Notes: generated by a model not told the origin, from the sequence alone. 64,000 nt of DNA from Marinobacter zhanjiangensis (GCF_014651935.1 NZ_BMXV01000003.1:434001-498000), one strand, 5' to 3'; shown: positions 9,821 to 19,417, numbered from the stretch's first letter. A program made the numbers and translations.

Positions 9821-10615
9821 ATGACCGACTCCCCCGAGCGCTCCTTTTTCCGACCGGTCAAGGTCATACTGCTCGTCCTGCTGGCATTGCTGGTTTACGC
9901 CATGGCGCTGGTGGTGTGGGTGCCAGCCGGGTGGGTCTGGTCGCAGGTGGCACCTGAAGTCCATCTGCCGCCGGGCGTCAGGGTGCAACAGGTGTCCGGG
10001 TCGCTGTGGCAGGGCGCCGCCCGTGTGGAATTGCAACGCCATCCGGTGCGGCTCGTCTGGTCATTGTCCTGGCCGGACATTATCGCGCTGCGCCAGCCGG
10101 TGGACTTCACGGTGGAAACCCCCCGCTCCCGGGTGCAGGGGAATCTGATGCTGGGCTGGCCGTCGTCGCTGGTGGTGGATGCCTCCGGGCAGGTGCACGT
10201 TGCTGAATTCGAGGACCTGATCCGTCAGAGCGGCGGGGCCCTGCTGGAAGGTGATGTGGTCATCGACCGGCTGCGTGTGGCCGCTGACGATGGCAGGCTG
10301 CAAAGTGCCACCGGCCTGGGGCGCTGGCCCGGGGGCCAGGTCAGCTGGCCCATGGGGGACAGTCGCCAGAGCACGGTGTTCCCGCCCATGCAGGCAACGC
10401 TGGCGGATACTGCACAGGGTGTGCTGCTGACGATTGCCCGGGAAGGGTCCGCCGAGCCGGCGGCTGACGCCAGCATCACTCTGGACGGAATGATGGCGAT
10501 ACGGGTGTACAAGCGCATGGTAGACCTGGCCGGGCAACAGTGGCCGGCCTCGGCGGCCCCCGGTGATGTGATTTTCCAGGTGCAACAGCCGTTGTTGCCC
10601 GGGGGGCAGTTCTGA
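9821..10615 (+). CDS. gspN: Type II secretion system protein N
   Basis: GspN is a bitopic inner-membrane accessory of type II secretion. The 264 residues start MTDSPERSFFRPVK, followed by one transmembrane helix (about residues 15-35) and a periplasmic beta-rich domain with the family pattern GVRVQQVSGSLWQGAARVEL. The ATG at 9821 is chosen because it directly precedes the membrane anchor. The in-frame ATG at 9752 would add 23 unsupported residues. Its stop overlaps the gspC start by one base, indicating translational coupling. Confidence 0.85.
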   Translation: MTDSPERSFFRPVKVILLVLLALLVYAMALVVWVPAGWVWSQVAPEVHLPPGVRVQQVSGSLWQGAARVELQRHPVRLVWSLSWPDIIALRQPVDFTVETPRSRVQGNLMLGWPSSLVVDASGQVHVAEFEDLIRQSGGALLEGDVVIDRLRVAADDGRLQSATGLGRWPGGQVSWPMGDSRQSTVFPPMQATLADTAQGVLLTIAREGSAEPAADASITLDGMMAIRVYKRMVDLAGQQWPASAAPGDVIFQVQQPLLPGGQF

Positions 10616-11463
10616 TGGCGAGGCGAACCCGCTTTCAGGTGTCGCCGTGGATTCCCCGCTGGCTGGGCAATCTTCTGATCGTCGGGCTGGTGATCCATGC
10701 CGCCGCCGGTATGGCGTGGTTCACCTGGCAGTGGTTGTGGAACGAGCAGCCAGTGGCATCGCTGTATAACACGGGGGCAGGGGCAGGCGCCGCAGCGGGG
10801 CAGATAACTGCCCCTCTGGCCAGCATGGAGCTGTTTGGACGGCCACCCGGTAACCAGCCGGTAGCGGAGTCGGTTCGTCGCAATGCACCGGAAACCCGCC
10901 TGCGGCTGACGCTGGAGGGGGTGATGGTGGCGGCGCAGCCTGAGAACTCCGGTGCTATAGTGACTAGCGGGGGTAACACGACTGCCCATTATCGGGTGGG
11001 CGAGTTGCTTCCGGGTAATGCCGAACTTGTGGAGGTGGAGCCCGGGCGTATACTGATCCGTCGTCAGGGTGCCCTGGAATCGCTCACCTTCGATGAAGAC
11101 AGCGACGGCACGGCACTGGCCTCGCTGGAGCCGGAATCGGTTGCCGCTGATTCGTCAGAAGATTTTCTGGACCAGGCGCAGGACCGGCTGGCGAGCGAAG
11201 GTGCGAACGCGTTACTTGCATTTGGCCTTCAGCCGGTGGACGATGGCGGCTCACAGGGTTATGTGTTCGACGGCTCGAATGCCATGCTGCGGGCGGTCAA
11301 CCTTCGCGAGGGCGATGTGATTACCGCCATCAATGGTTATCAGCTGGGGGATCTGGAACAGGATCGTCAACTGCTGGAAACCTTGCGTTCGGAGCCCCGG
11401 ATTCAGGTGGAAGTCGAACGGGATGGTGCCCGCTTCACGGTAACCTACGCGTTGCCGCAATGA
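10615..11463 (+). CDS. gspC: Type II secretion system protein C
   Basis: GspC links the inner-membrane platform to the secretin. The 282 residues contain a short cytoplasmic tail, one transmembrane helix (about 18-42), a proline/glycine-rich linker, the HR domain (about 65-165, with MELFGRPP and GELLPGNAELVEVEPGRILIRR), and a C-terminal PDZ domain (ANALLAFGLQPV... LREGDVITAINGYQL). It overlaps gspN by one base and is followed by gspD. Confidence 0.92.
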   Translation: MARRTRFQVSPWIPRWLGNLLIVGLVIHAAAGMAWFTWQWLWNEQPVASLYNTGAGAGAAAGQITAPLASMELFGRPPGNQPVAESVRRNAPETRLRLTLEGVMVAAQPENSGAIVTSGGNTTAHYRVGELLPGNAELVEVEPGRILIRRQGALESLTFDEDSDGTALASLEPESVAADSSEDFLDQAQDRLASEGANALLAFGLQPVDDGGSQGYVFDGSNAMLRAVNLREGDVITAINGYQLGDLEQDRQLLETLRSEPRIQVEVERDGARFTVTYALPQ

Positions 11464-11570
11464 GAGGAGCCGGCCATGGCCGCACCAGGGAAAGATCGGG
11501 GGGCGGTGTCCCCGAAAGACAAGCAGAGAGCCTCCGCAAAGGCTTCATCGATACAGGACGCGATCGTTGC

Positions 11571-13580
11571 ATGATTAAGCTCACCACACCTCTTATGCGG
11601 GCCCTCGTAATGGCCCTGCTATTGCCGCTGATGACCATAGCCCAGGCGCAGGAGGGAACCTGGCGGTTGAACCTCAAGGACGCCGACATCCGAGCCTTTG
11701 TCACACAGGTTGCCGACATCACCGGTTACAGTTTTGTGGTGGACCCCAGGGTCAAGGGCAAGGTGACGGTGCTGTCCAGTGCCCCCATGAATAAGGACGA
11801 GATCTACGATCTGTTTCTGGCCGTGCTGCAGGTTCATGGCTTCACGGCGATCCCCGGAGAAGAGGTGATCAAGGTTGTCCAGCAGGTAGACGCCAAGCAG
11901 AATGCCGAGAACCTGACCCGCTTTGAGGAAACGCCGAGTGAGCAGCTTATCACCCGCGTGATTCCGGTCAACAATGCCAATGCCCTGGAGCTGGTGCCAA
12001 TACTGCGCCCCCTGGTGGCCAAGTATGGCCATCTTGCAGGCGTTGCCGCAGCCAATGCCCTCATAATCAGCGATCACCGGAACAACATCGAGCGCATCGA
12101 ATCCATCGTTCGTGACCTCGACAGTCCCGCCGAATATGAGGTGGAAGTCATCCAGCTTGACGAAGCCTGGGTGGGCGACATGGTGACGTTGCTGCAGGAG
12201 CTGGCGCCGGATGAACTCGGGCGTGCCGGCGGTGGTGGTGATCCGGGGGGGCGCCAATTCAGCGTAACCGCCGACGAGCGCAGCAACCGTCTGATTCTCC
12301 GTGGTGACAAGAACTTTCGCGACAAAATGCGCAACCTGATCCGCCAGCTTGACCAGCCGTCGGCATCCGGTGGCACTACCAAGGTGATGCGTCTCAAGCA
12401 TGCGGATGCCAAGAGCCTCAGCGAGATTATCGAAGGGGTGATGGGCGAAGTGGTCCGCGAATCCGAGGGTGAGGGCGCTGGTGGCGGCGCAAGTGGTCGT
12501 AACACCACGGGCTTCTCGGTGTTTGCTGACGAAGGCCTCAACGCCCTGGTACTGCGCGGCGAGCCCTCCATGATGCAGGAAGCGGAAATGATCATCTCCC
12601 AGCTGGACGTACGCCGGGCTCAGGTTATGATCGAGGCCGCCATTGTGGAAATCAGCGACCAGCTGGGTTCAGGCTTGGGTGTCCAGGTTGCAGCGGCGGA
12701 CGAGGGTGGCGGTTCCACCCCGGTTATCGGCTCCAACTTCAATAACGTGGGGTCCACCCTGGGCGATGTGATCGGCGCGATTGTGGAAGAGAGTGTGATC
12801 GCCCCGGCGTTGGGTGGTATCACCCTTGGTGCAGGCCAGCGTAACGAGAATGGCGTTACCTGGGGCGTCCTGCTCCAGGCCCTGGCTACCTCGGCAGCGG
12901 CCAACCTGTTGTCCACACCCAGCATCATCACCCTGGACAATCAGGAAGCCGAGATCATCGTGGGCCAGAACGTGCCGTTCCGCACGGGGGAGCAGGCCAC
13001 CGCCGGTGATGGTCTGAGCAATCCGTTCACCACCATTGAACGCCGCGATATTGGTCTTACTCTCAAGGTGACACCGAGTATCAGCAGTGATGGCCTCGTG
13101 CGCCTGGTGGTCGAACAGACCACAGAGGACGTCGCCACGAGCGTCGACAACGCGGCTGACATCGTCACCAACAAGCGGGAAATCAAAACGACCGTGCTGG
13201 CGGATGACGGCGAGACTATCGTCCTGGGCGGCCTGATCAACGAGAATGTCCGAATCGACAAGAGCAAGGTGCCGCTGCTGGGTGATATTCCCATCCTTGG
13301 TCGCCTGTTCTCCTCGGAGTCGACATCCCGTGAGAAGCGGAACCTGCTGGTTTTCCTGCGGCCTACCATCATGCTCAACAAGGCCGAGGCCGCGGAGGTC
13401 ACTGACGAGAAATACAGCGGCCTGTGGGACATTAATCTGGGCATGCGTGAAAAACTGGATCTGCCGGGTGAGGGTGAAGCGCCGCCGGAAATCGAAACCC
13501 TGTTCCGGGGTGAGGAGTACCGTGAGGCTCAGCAGGCCAGGCGGGAAGCTCAGCAGGCTGCGGAAGCCGCAGCCGACTGA
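11571..13580 (+). CDS. gspD: Type II secretion system secretin GspD
   Basis: Forms the outer-membrane channel for folded exoproteins. From the chosen ATG the protein has 669 residues. It begins with a Sec signal peptide (MIKLTTPLMRALVMALLLPLM... AQA), then N0-N3 domains and the secretin domain with VPFRTG, the lip region and VVLGGLI. The Gln/Ala/Glu-rich end resembles a pilotin-binding S-domain. The reading frame stays open back to an ATG at 11460 that overlaps the gspC stop. That start would put 37 Arg-rich residues before the signal peptide, so the later one is preferred. The other gsp genes (E-M) are not in this window. Confidence 0.93.
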   Translation: MIKLTTPLMRALVMALLLPLMTIAQAQEGTWRLNLKDADIRAFVTQVADITGYSFVVDPRVKGKVTVLSSAPMNKDEIYDLFLAVLQVHGFTAIPGEEVIKVVQQVDAKQNAENLTRFEETPSEQLITRVIPVNNANALELVPILRPLVAKYGHLAGVAAANALIISDHRNNIERIESIVRDLDSPAEYEVEVIQLDEAWVGDMVTLLQELAPDELGRAGGGGDPGGRQFSVTADERSNRLILRGDKNFRDKMRNLIRQLDQPSASGGTTKVMRLKHADAKSLSEIIEGVMGEVVRESEGEGAGGGASGRNTTGFSVFADEGLNALVLRGEPSMMQEAEMIISQLDVRRAQVMIEAAIVEISDQLGSGLGVQVAAADEGGGSTPVIGSNFNNVGSTLGDVIGAIVEESVIAPALGGITLGAGQRNENGVTWGVLLQALATSAAANLLSTPSIITLDNQEAEIIVGQNVPFRTGEQATAGDGLSNPFTTIERRDIGLTLKVTPSISSDGLVRLVVEQTTEDVATSVDNAADIVTNKREIKTTVLADDGETIVLGGLINENVRIDKSKVPLLGDIPILGRLFSSESTSREKRNLLVFLRPTIMLNKAEAAEVTDEKYSGLWDINLGMREKLDLPGEGEAPPEIETLFRGEEYREAQQARREAQQAAEAAAD

Positions 13581-13619
13581 TACGCGGCCGCTCCTGTCGG
13601 TCGCTGTTTGCAGGTTATC

Positions 13620-13652
13620 AAAGGGCTGTCAGCCATGCTGGCGGCCCTTTTT
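13620..13652 (+). terminator. Terminator after gspD
   Basis: Stem AAAGGGC/GCCCTTT with a 17-base loop that can fold further, followed by T residues. It lies about 40 bp after the gspD stop and before the convergent M48 protease gene. Confidence 0.7.
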
Positions 13653-13725
13653 CGTCAGGGCTGTAATCCTTCCTGTGAATGCGCCTATGTCCGTAGCCAC
13701 CGCTACGGTGCTGATGGCGCCGGCA

Positions 13726-15657
13726 TCAGCTCAGCGGTGGCAGCGGGCAGTCCAGCTGGTCGGCGACGATCCGGATCAGTTCATATTCCCTCGCATCGAC
13801 CTTGCCATCATGGCGCACGCACTGGGCGCAGGCATCCAGAATGCCGGGCTTGAGCATGGGTGAGAGCTGGTTCAGTCGCCTCAGGCTTTCCCTCAGGTCT
13901 TTCACGCTCACCTTTTCATTGAGTGTCAGTTTGCTGGCACTCTGCCGGTCGGCAAAACTCTCGATGGCATGGCGGTGCAGTGACTCGGCCTCGCGGCGAC
14001 TTCCGGTGCCTGCCCGGGCCATCAGGCTGAACAGGGTGTTCAGGTCCGCCATCACCTTTCGGTAACTGCGATACCGGACCGGTACCACCTGACCGGCATC
14101 CGGAGCCAGGTGACGTTTCAGAAAGCTGTGCAAGGCAAATTCGAACAGGGTGACGCGGCCATCGGCCTGCGCCAGGATCGCGACCTGCCGGGTCAGGGCC
14201 TGACGCTCGTCGGGGTCGAGTTTACGCAAGGCGGGCATGGCCAGTTCCAGTGCCGGCAGGCGGATGGCATCGCCTTCCCGGTCCAGGGTGGGTGTGAAGC
14301 GGCGGATCAGCGCCGGGTCCGGGCGCAGGACAACCGCCGAGGACTGGTTTGCCAGCAGGCTTTCGGCGGTATCGTCCCGCAGGTCGTGGATCAGCAGTGC
14401 ATAGATAAACTGCACGGCGCCGGACCGCGTGTATAGCAGCTCTCTGACATTGGCGGGCAGGCGGTTGAGCAATTTGCTGGCATGGAGTTCGCTGGCCTGG
14501 GTGACGGTGCCGATTTGTGACGAGAGTCCCGCCTGGGTTGAGCCGGTATTGTTTGGCCCTGCGGACTGGCCTGCAAACCCACTGGCTCCTTCCGGTGCTG
14601 CTGTTTCGGCTTGCCCGCGCTCCACAGGCTGGTCTCGCAGCCGGCTCCGCAGGCGTGTCATGAGGCCGGGCTGTATGGCCTCGATGCGTTCGTCAACGGG
14701 CGGGTGTGAGCCCAGCAGGCGGCTGAAGGCCATTTTTGTGCTTTCGCCGAAGCACATGTGGTTCATGTCGCTGGCGTGGCTGGTATGTTCCAGGTAGCCG
14801 GATTTGAGGCCAATCTTGTAGAGGGCTCCGCCGATGCCTTCCGGGTTGCGGGTAAACTGGACCGAGGAGGCGTCGGCCAGTCGCTCCCGTTCGCGGGAGA
14901 CAGCTGCCTGTATCAGTCGTCCGCAGAAGACACCCAGGTAGCCGATGACCGTCAGGGCGAGGGCGATGATCAGCAGTACTCCCCGTGAGTCGTTGCGGCC
15001 GCTGGACCGGAAGCTGTGGCGATGACTGCTGCTGTAGAGCAGGAAGAAGCCGATCTGGCCGATGGCGAGGATGCCGGCCAGCAGGGCGATCAGGCGGACG
15101 TTGATGCGCATGTCGCCATTGAGTATGTGGCTGAATTCGTGGCCGACGACGCCCTGGAGTTCGTCCCGCGTCAGTTGGGTGAGGGCACCGTGGGTGACGA
15201 CCATGACGGCTTCGTTGGGGCTGTAGCCGGCGACGAAGGCGTTGATAGCGGTTTCGTTATCCATGATGTACAGCTGTGGCACGGGCACGCCGCTGGCGAT
15301 GGCCATTTCTTCGACGATGTTGCGGAAGCGGCGTTCGTCGGGGTCCTGGCTGGATGGGTCGAGTAGCCGCGCATTGACCATTCGGGCGACCCGTTCGCCG
15401 CCACCGGCCAGGTCGAGCCAGCGTATGGCGGAGGCACCGGTGATCAACAGGACGACGGTACCGGCGGTTATCAGGCCATGGGAGCTGATCAGCCACTGGT
15501 GGAAGGGCAGGTTGGTGGTGTCGCTGCGGGTGACCAGGTAGCCGATGACGCAGACGGCCAGGGCGATGAGGGTGACGGCCAGGGCGAACAGGAATACCAG
15601 CAGGGTGGTATTGCGTTTGGCGGTGGTCTGGCGCTCGAAGAATCCGGGTGCTGGCAT
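13726..15657 (-). CDS. M48 family membrane metallopeptidase with C-terminal TerB-like extension
   Basis: A zinc peptidase of the HtpX/M48 clan. In 643 residues it shows two N-terminal transmembrane helices (about 17-42 and 62-80) and the active-site HEFSH at 173-177 with N180 after it. Two further helices follow (about 188-210 and 228-252), then ERERLADASSVQFTRNPEG, which carries the third zinc ligand. The last 270 residues are not part of the usual peptidase. They contain a pattern reminiscent of TerB-like helical domains (AILAQADGRVTLFEFAL and DACAQCVRHDGKVDAREYEL). lemA lies upstream on the same strand, a common LemA-M48 pairing linked to membrane protein quality control. Confidence 0.85.
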   Translation of the reverse strand: MPAPGFFERQTTAKRNTTLLVFLFALAVTLIALAVCVIGYLVTRSDTTNLPFHQWLISSHGLITAGTVVLLITGASAIRWLDLAGGGERVARMVNARLLDPSSQDPDERRFRNIVEEMAIASGVPVPQLYIMDNETAINAFVAGYSPNEAVMVVTHGALTQLTRDELQGVVGHEFSHILNGDMRINVRLIALLAGILAIGQIGFFLLYSSSHRHSFRSSGRNDSRGVLLIIALALTVIGYLGVFCGRLIQAAVSRERERLADASSVQFTRNPEGIGGALYKIGLKSGYLEHTSHASDMNHMCFGESTKMAFSRLLGSHPPVDERIEAIQPGLMTRLRSRLRDQPVERGQAETAAPEGASGFAGQSAGPNNTGSTQAGLSSQIGTVTQASELHASKLLNRLPANVRELLYTRSGAVQFIYALLIHDLRDDTAESLLANQSSAVVLRPDPALIRRFTPTLDREGDAIRLPALELAMPALRKLDPDERQALTRQVAILAQADGRVTLFEFALHSFLKRHLAPDAGQVVPVRYRSYRKVMADLNTLFSLMARAGTGSRREAESLHRHAIESFADRQSASKLTLNEKVSVKDLRESLRRLNQLSPMLKPGILDACAQCVRHDGKVDAREYELIRIVADQLDCPLPPLS

Positions 15658-15700
15658 GGTTTACATTCCGGGAAAGGTCGGGATCCGTGAACTTGGTGAA

Positions 15701-15814
15701 GGGTCAGGAACCCGGGATCTCTTTCCCGGACACGCCGTGAATACTTCCCTGTAGGCTCTTCAAAAACGTCCCTGTTTTTGAAGGTCCGGGAAAGAGATCC
15801 CGGGCCCCTGACCC
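15701..15814. repeat. 114-bp palindromic repeat between lemA and the M48 gene
   Basis: The 30-bp arms 15701-15730 (GGGTCAGGAACCCGGGATCT...) and 15785-15814 (...AGATCCCGGGCCCCTGACCC) match in 28 of 30 positions. The centre holds a second hairpin, CAAAAAC/GTTTTTG at 15761-15780. The element fills most of the gap between two genes expected to form an operon. The ends resemble the GGGGTCAGACCCC palindromes at 2601 and 6796. Confidence 0.8.
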
Positions 15815-15836
15815 CCGACTTTGGAGTGGCCTTCCG

Positions 15837-16424
15837 TTAGAAAGACACTTTGGGTGCCGTCCGCGCTTCCGGCGATTCCAGTTCGAGCTGGGCCGTCGGC
15901 TTGAAGCTGAACATGCCGGCCACGATGTTATTGGGAAACTTCTCCCGCTGGATGTTGTAGCTCATCACGCTGTCGTTGTAGGCCTGCCGGGAAAAGGCGA
16001 CGCGGTTTTCGGTGCTGGAGAGCTCTTCCATCAGTTGCTGGACGGTTTCGTTGGCTTTCAGCTCCGGATAGTTTTCGGATACCGCGTAGAAGTTGGCAAG
16101 CGCCTGGGTGAGCATGTTTTCGGCGCTGCCCAGTTTTTTCATCTTGCCGGCTTCACCGGGGTCGGTGGCGGCGTCTTTCTGGGCGTCGACGGCGCCGTTG
16201 CGGGCTTCCATGACCTGGGTAAGGGTTCCGCGTTCGTGGCTCATGTAGGCCTTGGCGGATTCCACCAGGTTGGGAATCAGGTCATGGCGACGCTGGAGCT
16301 GTACGTCGATCTGGGCGAAGCTGTTTTTGAACTGGTTACGGTAGGACACCAGCTTGTTGTAGATGGCGACAATATAGATAACGGCGATGGCGATTACGGC
16401 AAGGCCGATCAGCGTTGAGGTCAT
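15837..16424 (-). CDS. lemA: LemA family protein
   Basis: A 195-residue membrane-anchored coiled-coil protein. An N-terminal transmembrane helix (about 4-23) is followed by YNKLVSYRNQFKNSFAQIDVQLQRRHDLIPNLVESAKAY, the LemA hallmark. Further conserved stretches are SENYPELKANETVQQLMEELSSTENRVAFSRQAYND and FPNNIVA. The role in proteobacteria is poorly defined. It is the upstream neighbour of an M48 protease, separated by a palindromic repeat. Confidence 0.94.
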   Translation of the reverse strand: MTSTLIGLAVIAIAVIYIVAIYNKLVSYRNQFKNSFAQIDVQLQRRHDLIPNLVESAKAYMSHERGTLTQVMEARNGAVDAQKDAATDPGEAGKMKKLGSAENMLTQALANFYAVSENYPELKANETVQQLMEELSSTENRVAFSRQAYNDSVMSYNIQREKFPNNIVAGMFSFKPTAQLELESPEARTAPKVSF

Positions 16425-16477
16425 AAGGGTCCTTTCCTGATGTGGTTCCGGGAGTGGGTTCTGGCACTCACGGTCGG

Positions 16478-18565
16478 TTATTTATATGGCTGATTCTCCA
16501 CGTTTTCCTCAAGCTTTCCATGGAACGCTTCCACAAACTTCACAAAAGCTTCAGGTAGCAGTGGCCGGCTGAAGTGGTAGCCCTGGGCGATCTGGCAGCC
16601 GCGCTGGCGCAGGTAGAATTCCTGTTCCTGGGTTTCCACGCCTTCGGCGATAACGGCGAGGTTGAGGCTTCGCCCCAGGTCGATGATGGTGTTGGCAATG
16701 CGAGTGTCGTCTTCGTTGACCAGAAGGTCCTGAACGAACTGTTTGTCGATTTTCAAATGCTGCACGGGCATGCGTTTGAGGTAGGTCAGCGAGGAATAGC
16801 CGGTGCCGAAGTCGTCGACGGCGATATTGATGCCGGCGCTGTTCAGCTGGCGAAGTTTTTCCACCGCATCTTCCAGGTTTTCCATGAAGCCGGTTTCGGT
16901 GACTTCCAGTTCCAGCCGGCCGGGGGGGATTTCGTGCCGGCCCAGGGTGGCCAGTATGGTGCCGACAATGTCTGGCTGGCGTAGCTGGACGGCGGAGAGG
17001 TTGACGGCGATGCGCAGCGGCATGCCGGCCGCGGCCCATGAGGCGGCCTGCCGGCAGGCTTCGTCGAGCACCCATTGGCCGATGTCGACAATGGTGCCGT
17101 TGAGTTCCGCCAGCGGAATGAACTCGTCCGGTGGCACCATGCCCCGTTCCGGATGTGTCCAGCGTATGAGGGCTTCAGCGCCGATGATCCGGTCGCTCTG
17201 CAGGCTGATCTGCGGCTGGTAGACCAGATGGAATTCGTGGTTGCGCAGGGCCTGGGACAGGTCTTTTTCGAGCTGTTTGCGGGCGCGGATTTCCTGGTCG
17301 ACGCTGGCGATGTAGAAACGGCTGTGGTTGGTAGCCTCGGCCTTGGCCAGGGTCATGGTGTGTTCCGCGTGCTGAAGCAGGTGGTCCGGTTCCGAGGCGT
17401 CCACCGGGTACATGGCGACGCCGATGGTGGCGGTTATTTGCAGCGATCGCCTTTTCACACTCACCGGTTCATTGAACAGGCTGAGCAGGTATTCGCCCAG
17501 CTCGGCGGCTTCGTACTGATCTTCCACGGGGTTGGCAATGACCACGAACTGATCGCCGCTGAGGCGCCCCGCCAGCAGCCGTCGGGGGGTTCCGGGTTCG
17601 GTCAGGCGTTGCGCCATGATTTTAAGTATGCCGTCGCCGGTTTCGTAGCCCAGTTGTTCGTTGATGCTTTTGAAATCATCAATGCCGCAACAGTATACCG
17701 CCAGCTTGTCGTGGTTTTTCCTGCAATCGGCCAGTGAACTGCCGAGGGTGGTGAGGATGGTTTCGCGGCGGGGCAGGCCGGTCAGCTGATCGTGATGGAT
17801 CAGTTCATTGGCGCGGTTCTCGGCGTCTTCGTGCCGGCGACGGCTGTCCTGGATGGAGGTCAGCAATTGGTTGATGACCTGCACCAGCACATCCAGTTCG
17901 TCGCGCTTGTGTCCTGTGGGGCGGTTCAGAAGGTGTCGGTCAGGGTGGTCCGGGTCGACCCGGATCAGGGCCCTCACCAGGTTCTGCAATGGCTTGGTGA
18001 TCAGCCAGTGAACCACCACAAACAGTACCAGGCCTACAATTACGGCGCGGAGAATGCCGACCAGCAGGGTGAGGGCCGAGCGCTCCACCCACGCCGTCGC
18101 GGCAATGGCGGTGTCGTAGGTGACACGAAGCTGGCCGTAAACCACGGGCTCTCCACTGGCGCCGACGACGTTGCGCTTCAGGTCGGTTGTGTAGCTACGG
18201 GTCTGGTCGAATATACGGTCGGTGAGGTCCCGGTAGCCGGACTGGGCAAGGGGGCGCTGGTGCTCGGCGAGCACGTTGCCGTCCGGGTGGGTGATGGAAG
18301 CCTGGTGAAGCTCCTGTTGGCCAAAGAGGCCACCGATCACCTGGTTACCCAGTTCTTCGTCAAGGCTGAATACGGCCTGAGTGGCTGCCTCTCGAACCAG
18401 TTCGACGGACTGCCGTGCGTCGCGGTCCAGTTCCGATGACACGTACCGTGCGTCGCTGACGATCTGGAGTACGCTGAGAATGCAGCCGGCAAGAATGGCA
18501 GCGGACAGCACCCAGCGAAGAATTCGGTATCCCAGACGGCGTTGCAAGGAAAATACTTCAGTCAT
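16478..18565 (-). CDS. Membrane GGDEF/EAL protein, probable cyclic di-GMP phosphodiesterase
   Basis: A 695-residue protein. It has two transmembrane helices (about 16-35 and 163-185) flanking a periplasmic sensing region of about 125 residues, then a HAMP-like segment, a GGDEF domain (about 255-425) and an EAL domain (about 435-690). The cyclase signature is degenerate (SGDQF instead of GGDEF), which argues against synthase activity. The EAL domain keeps EALIRW, NLSAVQL, LEVTETG, DDFGTGYSSL, KIDKQFV and AEGVET, so cyclic di-GMP hydrolysis is expected. It likely controls motility versus attachment. Confidence 0.88.
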   Translation of the reverse strand: MTEVFSLQRRLGYRILRWVLSAAILAGCILSVLQIVSDARYVSSELDRDARQSVELVREAATQAVFSLDEELGNQVIGGLFGQQELHQASITHPDGNVLAEHQRPLAQSGYRDLTDRIFDQTRSYTTDLKRNVVGASGEPVVYGQLRVTYDTAIAATAWVERSALTLLVGILRAVIVGLVLFVVVHWLITKPLQNLVRALIRVDPDHPDRHLLNRPTGHKRDELDVLVQVINQLLTSIQDSRRRHEDAENRANELIHHDQLTGLPRRETILTTLGSSLADCRKNHDKLAVYCCGIDDFKSINEQLGYETGDGILKIMAQRLTEPGTPRRLLAGRLSGDQFVVIANPVEDQYEAAELGEYLLSLFNEPVSVKRRSLQITATIGVAMYPVDASEPDHLLQHAEHTMTLAKAEATNHSRFYIASVDQEIRARKQLEKDLSQALRNHEFHLVYQPQISLQSDRIIGAEALIRWTHPERGMVPPDEFIPLAELNGTIVDIGQWVLDEACRQAASWAAAGMPLRIAVNLSAVQLRQPDIVGTILATLGRHEIPPGRLELEVTETGFMENLEDAVEKLRQLNSAGINIAVDDFGTGYSSLTYLKRMPVQHLKIDKQFVQDLLVNEDDTRIANTIIDLGRSLNLAVIAEGVETQEQEFYLRQRGCQIAQGYHFSRPLLPEAFVKFVEAFHGKLEENVENQPYK

Positions 18566-18761
18566 GACGGTCGCATGGTTTCATGGTCGGTACTTCGGCG
18601 AATGCCCTCGCCGTCGAGAATCGCGAGCTTGCTAACAGTACAGTGTGGCCCATATCTGCTGGATTGCACTGACGGAAACACTATTTTTTCAGAATGATCA
18701 GTGCGTGGGTGTTTCATTTTGTAATGTTGCGCCCGTGGCAAGTAGCGGAGTGTACGGGCAC

Positions 18762-18787
18762 AAAAAAACCCGCACTGTGGCGGGCTT
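18762..18787 (-). terminator. Terminator of sodB
   Basis: On the minus strand, stem CCCGC/GCGGG with a 6-base loop followed by seven T residues, 50 bp past the sodB stop. Confidence 0.85.
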
Positions 18788-18838
18788 TTCGGGTGAGCAC
18801 CGGCAGGTCCGGTGCGCCACTGAACGGAACCGGACGGA

Positions 18839-19417
18839 TCAGGCCAGGTTTTCGTTCACGAAGTCCCAGTTGACCAGGTTCCAGAAGGCTTCCAGGTAGT
18901 TGGGACGGCTGTTGCGGTAGTCGATGTAGTAGGCGTGTTCCCAGACATCGACGGTCAGTACCGGCTTGTCCGGACCCGTCAGCGGGGTTTCCGCGTTGCT
19001 GGTGTTAGCGATGGCAACAGAGCCGTCGGCCTTTTTCACCAGCCAGGTCCAGCCGGAACCGAAGTTGTTGGCGGCCTTGTCGTTGAACTCTTTCTTGAAG
19101 TCCTCGAAGGAACCAAATGCTTTCTCGATGGCATCCTTGGCGGCACCGGTGGGCTCGCCGCCGCCGTTGGGGCTCAGGCAGTGCCAGTAGAAGGTGTGGT
19201 TCCACACCTGGGCTGAGTTGTTGAACAGCGGGCCGCTGGCGCTCTTGATGATTTCTTCCAGGGACTTGTTGGCGTCATCAGTGCCTTCGATCAGGCCGTT
19301 CAGTTTGGTGACATAGGTGTTGTGGTGTTTACCGTAATGGTATTCCAGAGTCTCTTCTGAAATATGCGGTTCCAGAGCGTTCTTTGCGTACGGAAGTGCG
19401 GGAAGTTCAAAAGCCAT
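18839..19417 (-). CDS. sodB: Superoxide dismutase [Fe]
   Basis: Converts superoxide to hydrogen peroxide and oxygen in the cytoplasm. The 192 residues begin MAFELPALPYAKNALEPHIS and include the metal ligands in HHNTYV (His), QVWNHTFYWHCLSP (His), and DVWEHAYYIDY (Asp and His). The pattern AQVWNHTFYW and the Gly-rich stretch that follows fit the iron rather than the manganese type. The ATG at 19417 is chosen for the family-standard N-terminus and an AGGGAG site upstream. An in-frame ATG at 19459 would add 14 residues. Confidence 0.96.
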   Translation of the reverse strand: MAFELPALPYAKNALEPHISEETLEYHYGKHHNTYVTKLNGLIEGTDDANKSLEEIIKSASGPLFNNSAQVWNHTFYWHCLSPNGGGEPTGAAKDAIEKAFGSFEDFKKEFNDKAANNFGSGWTWLVKKADGSVAIANTSNAETPLTGPDKPVLTVDVWEHAYYIDYRNSRPNYLEAFWNLVNWDFVNENLA

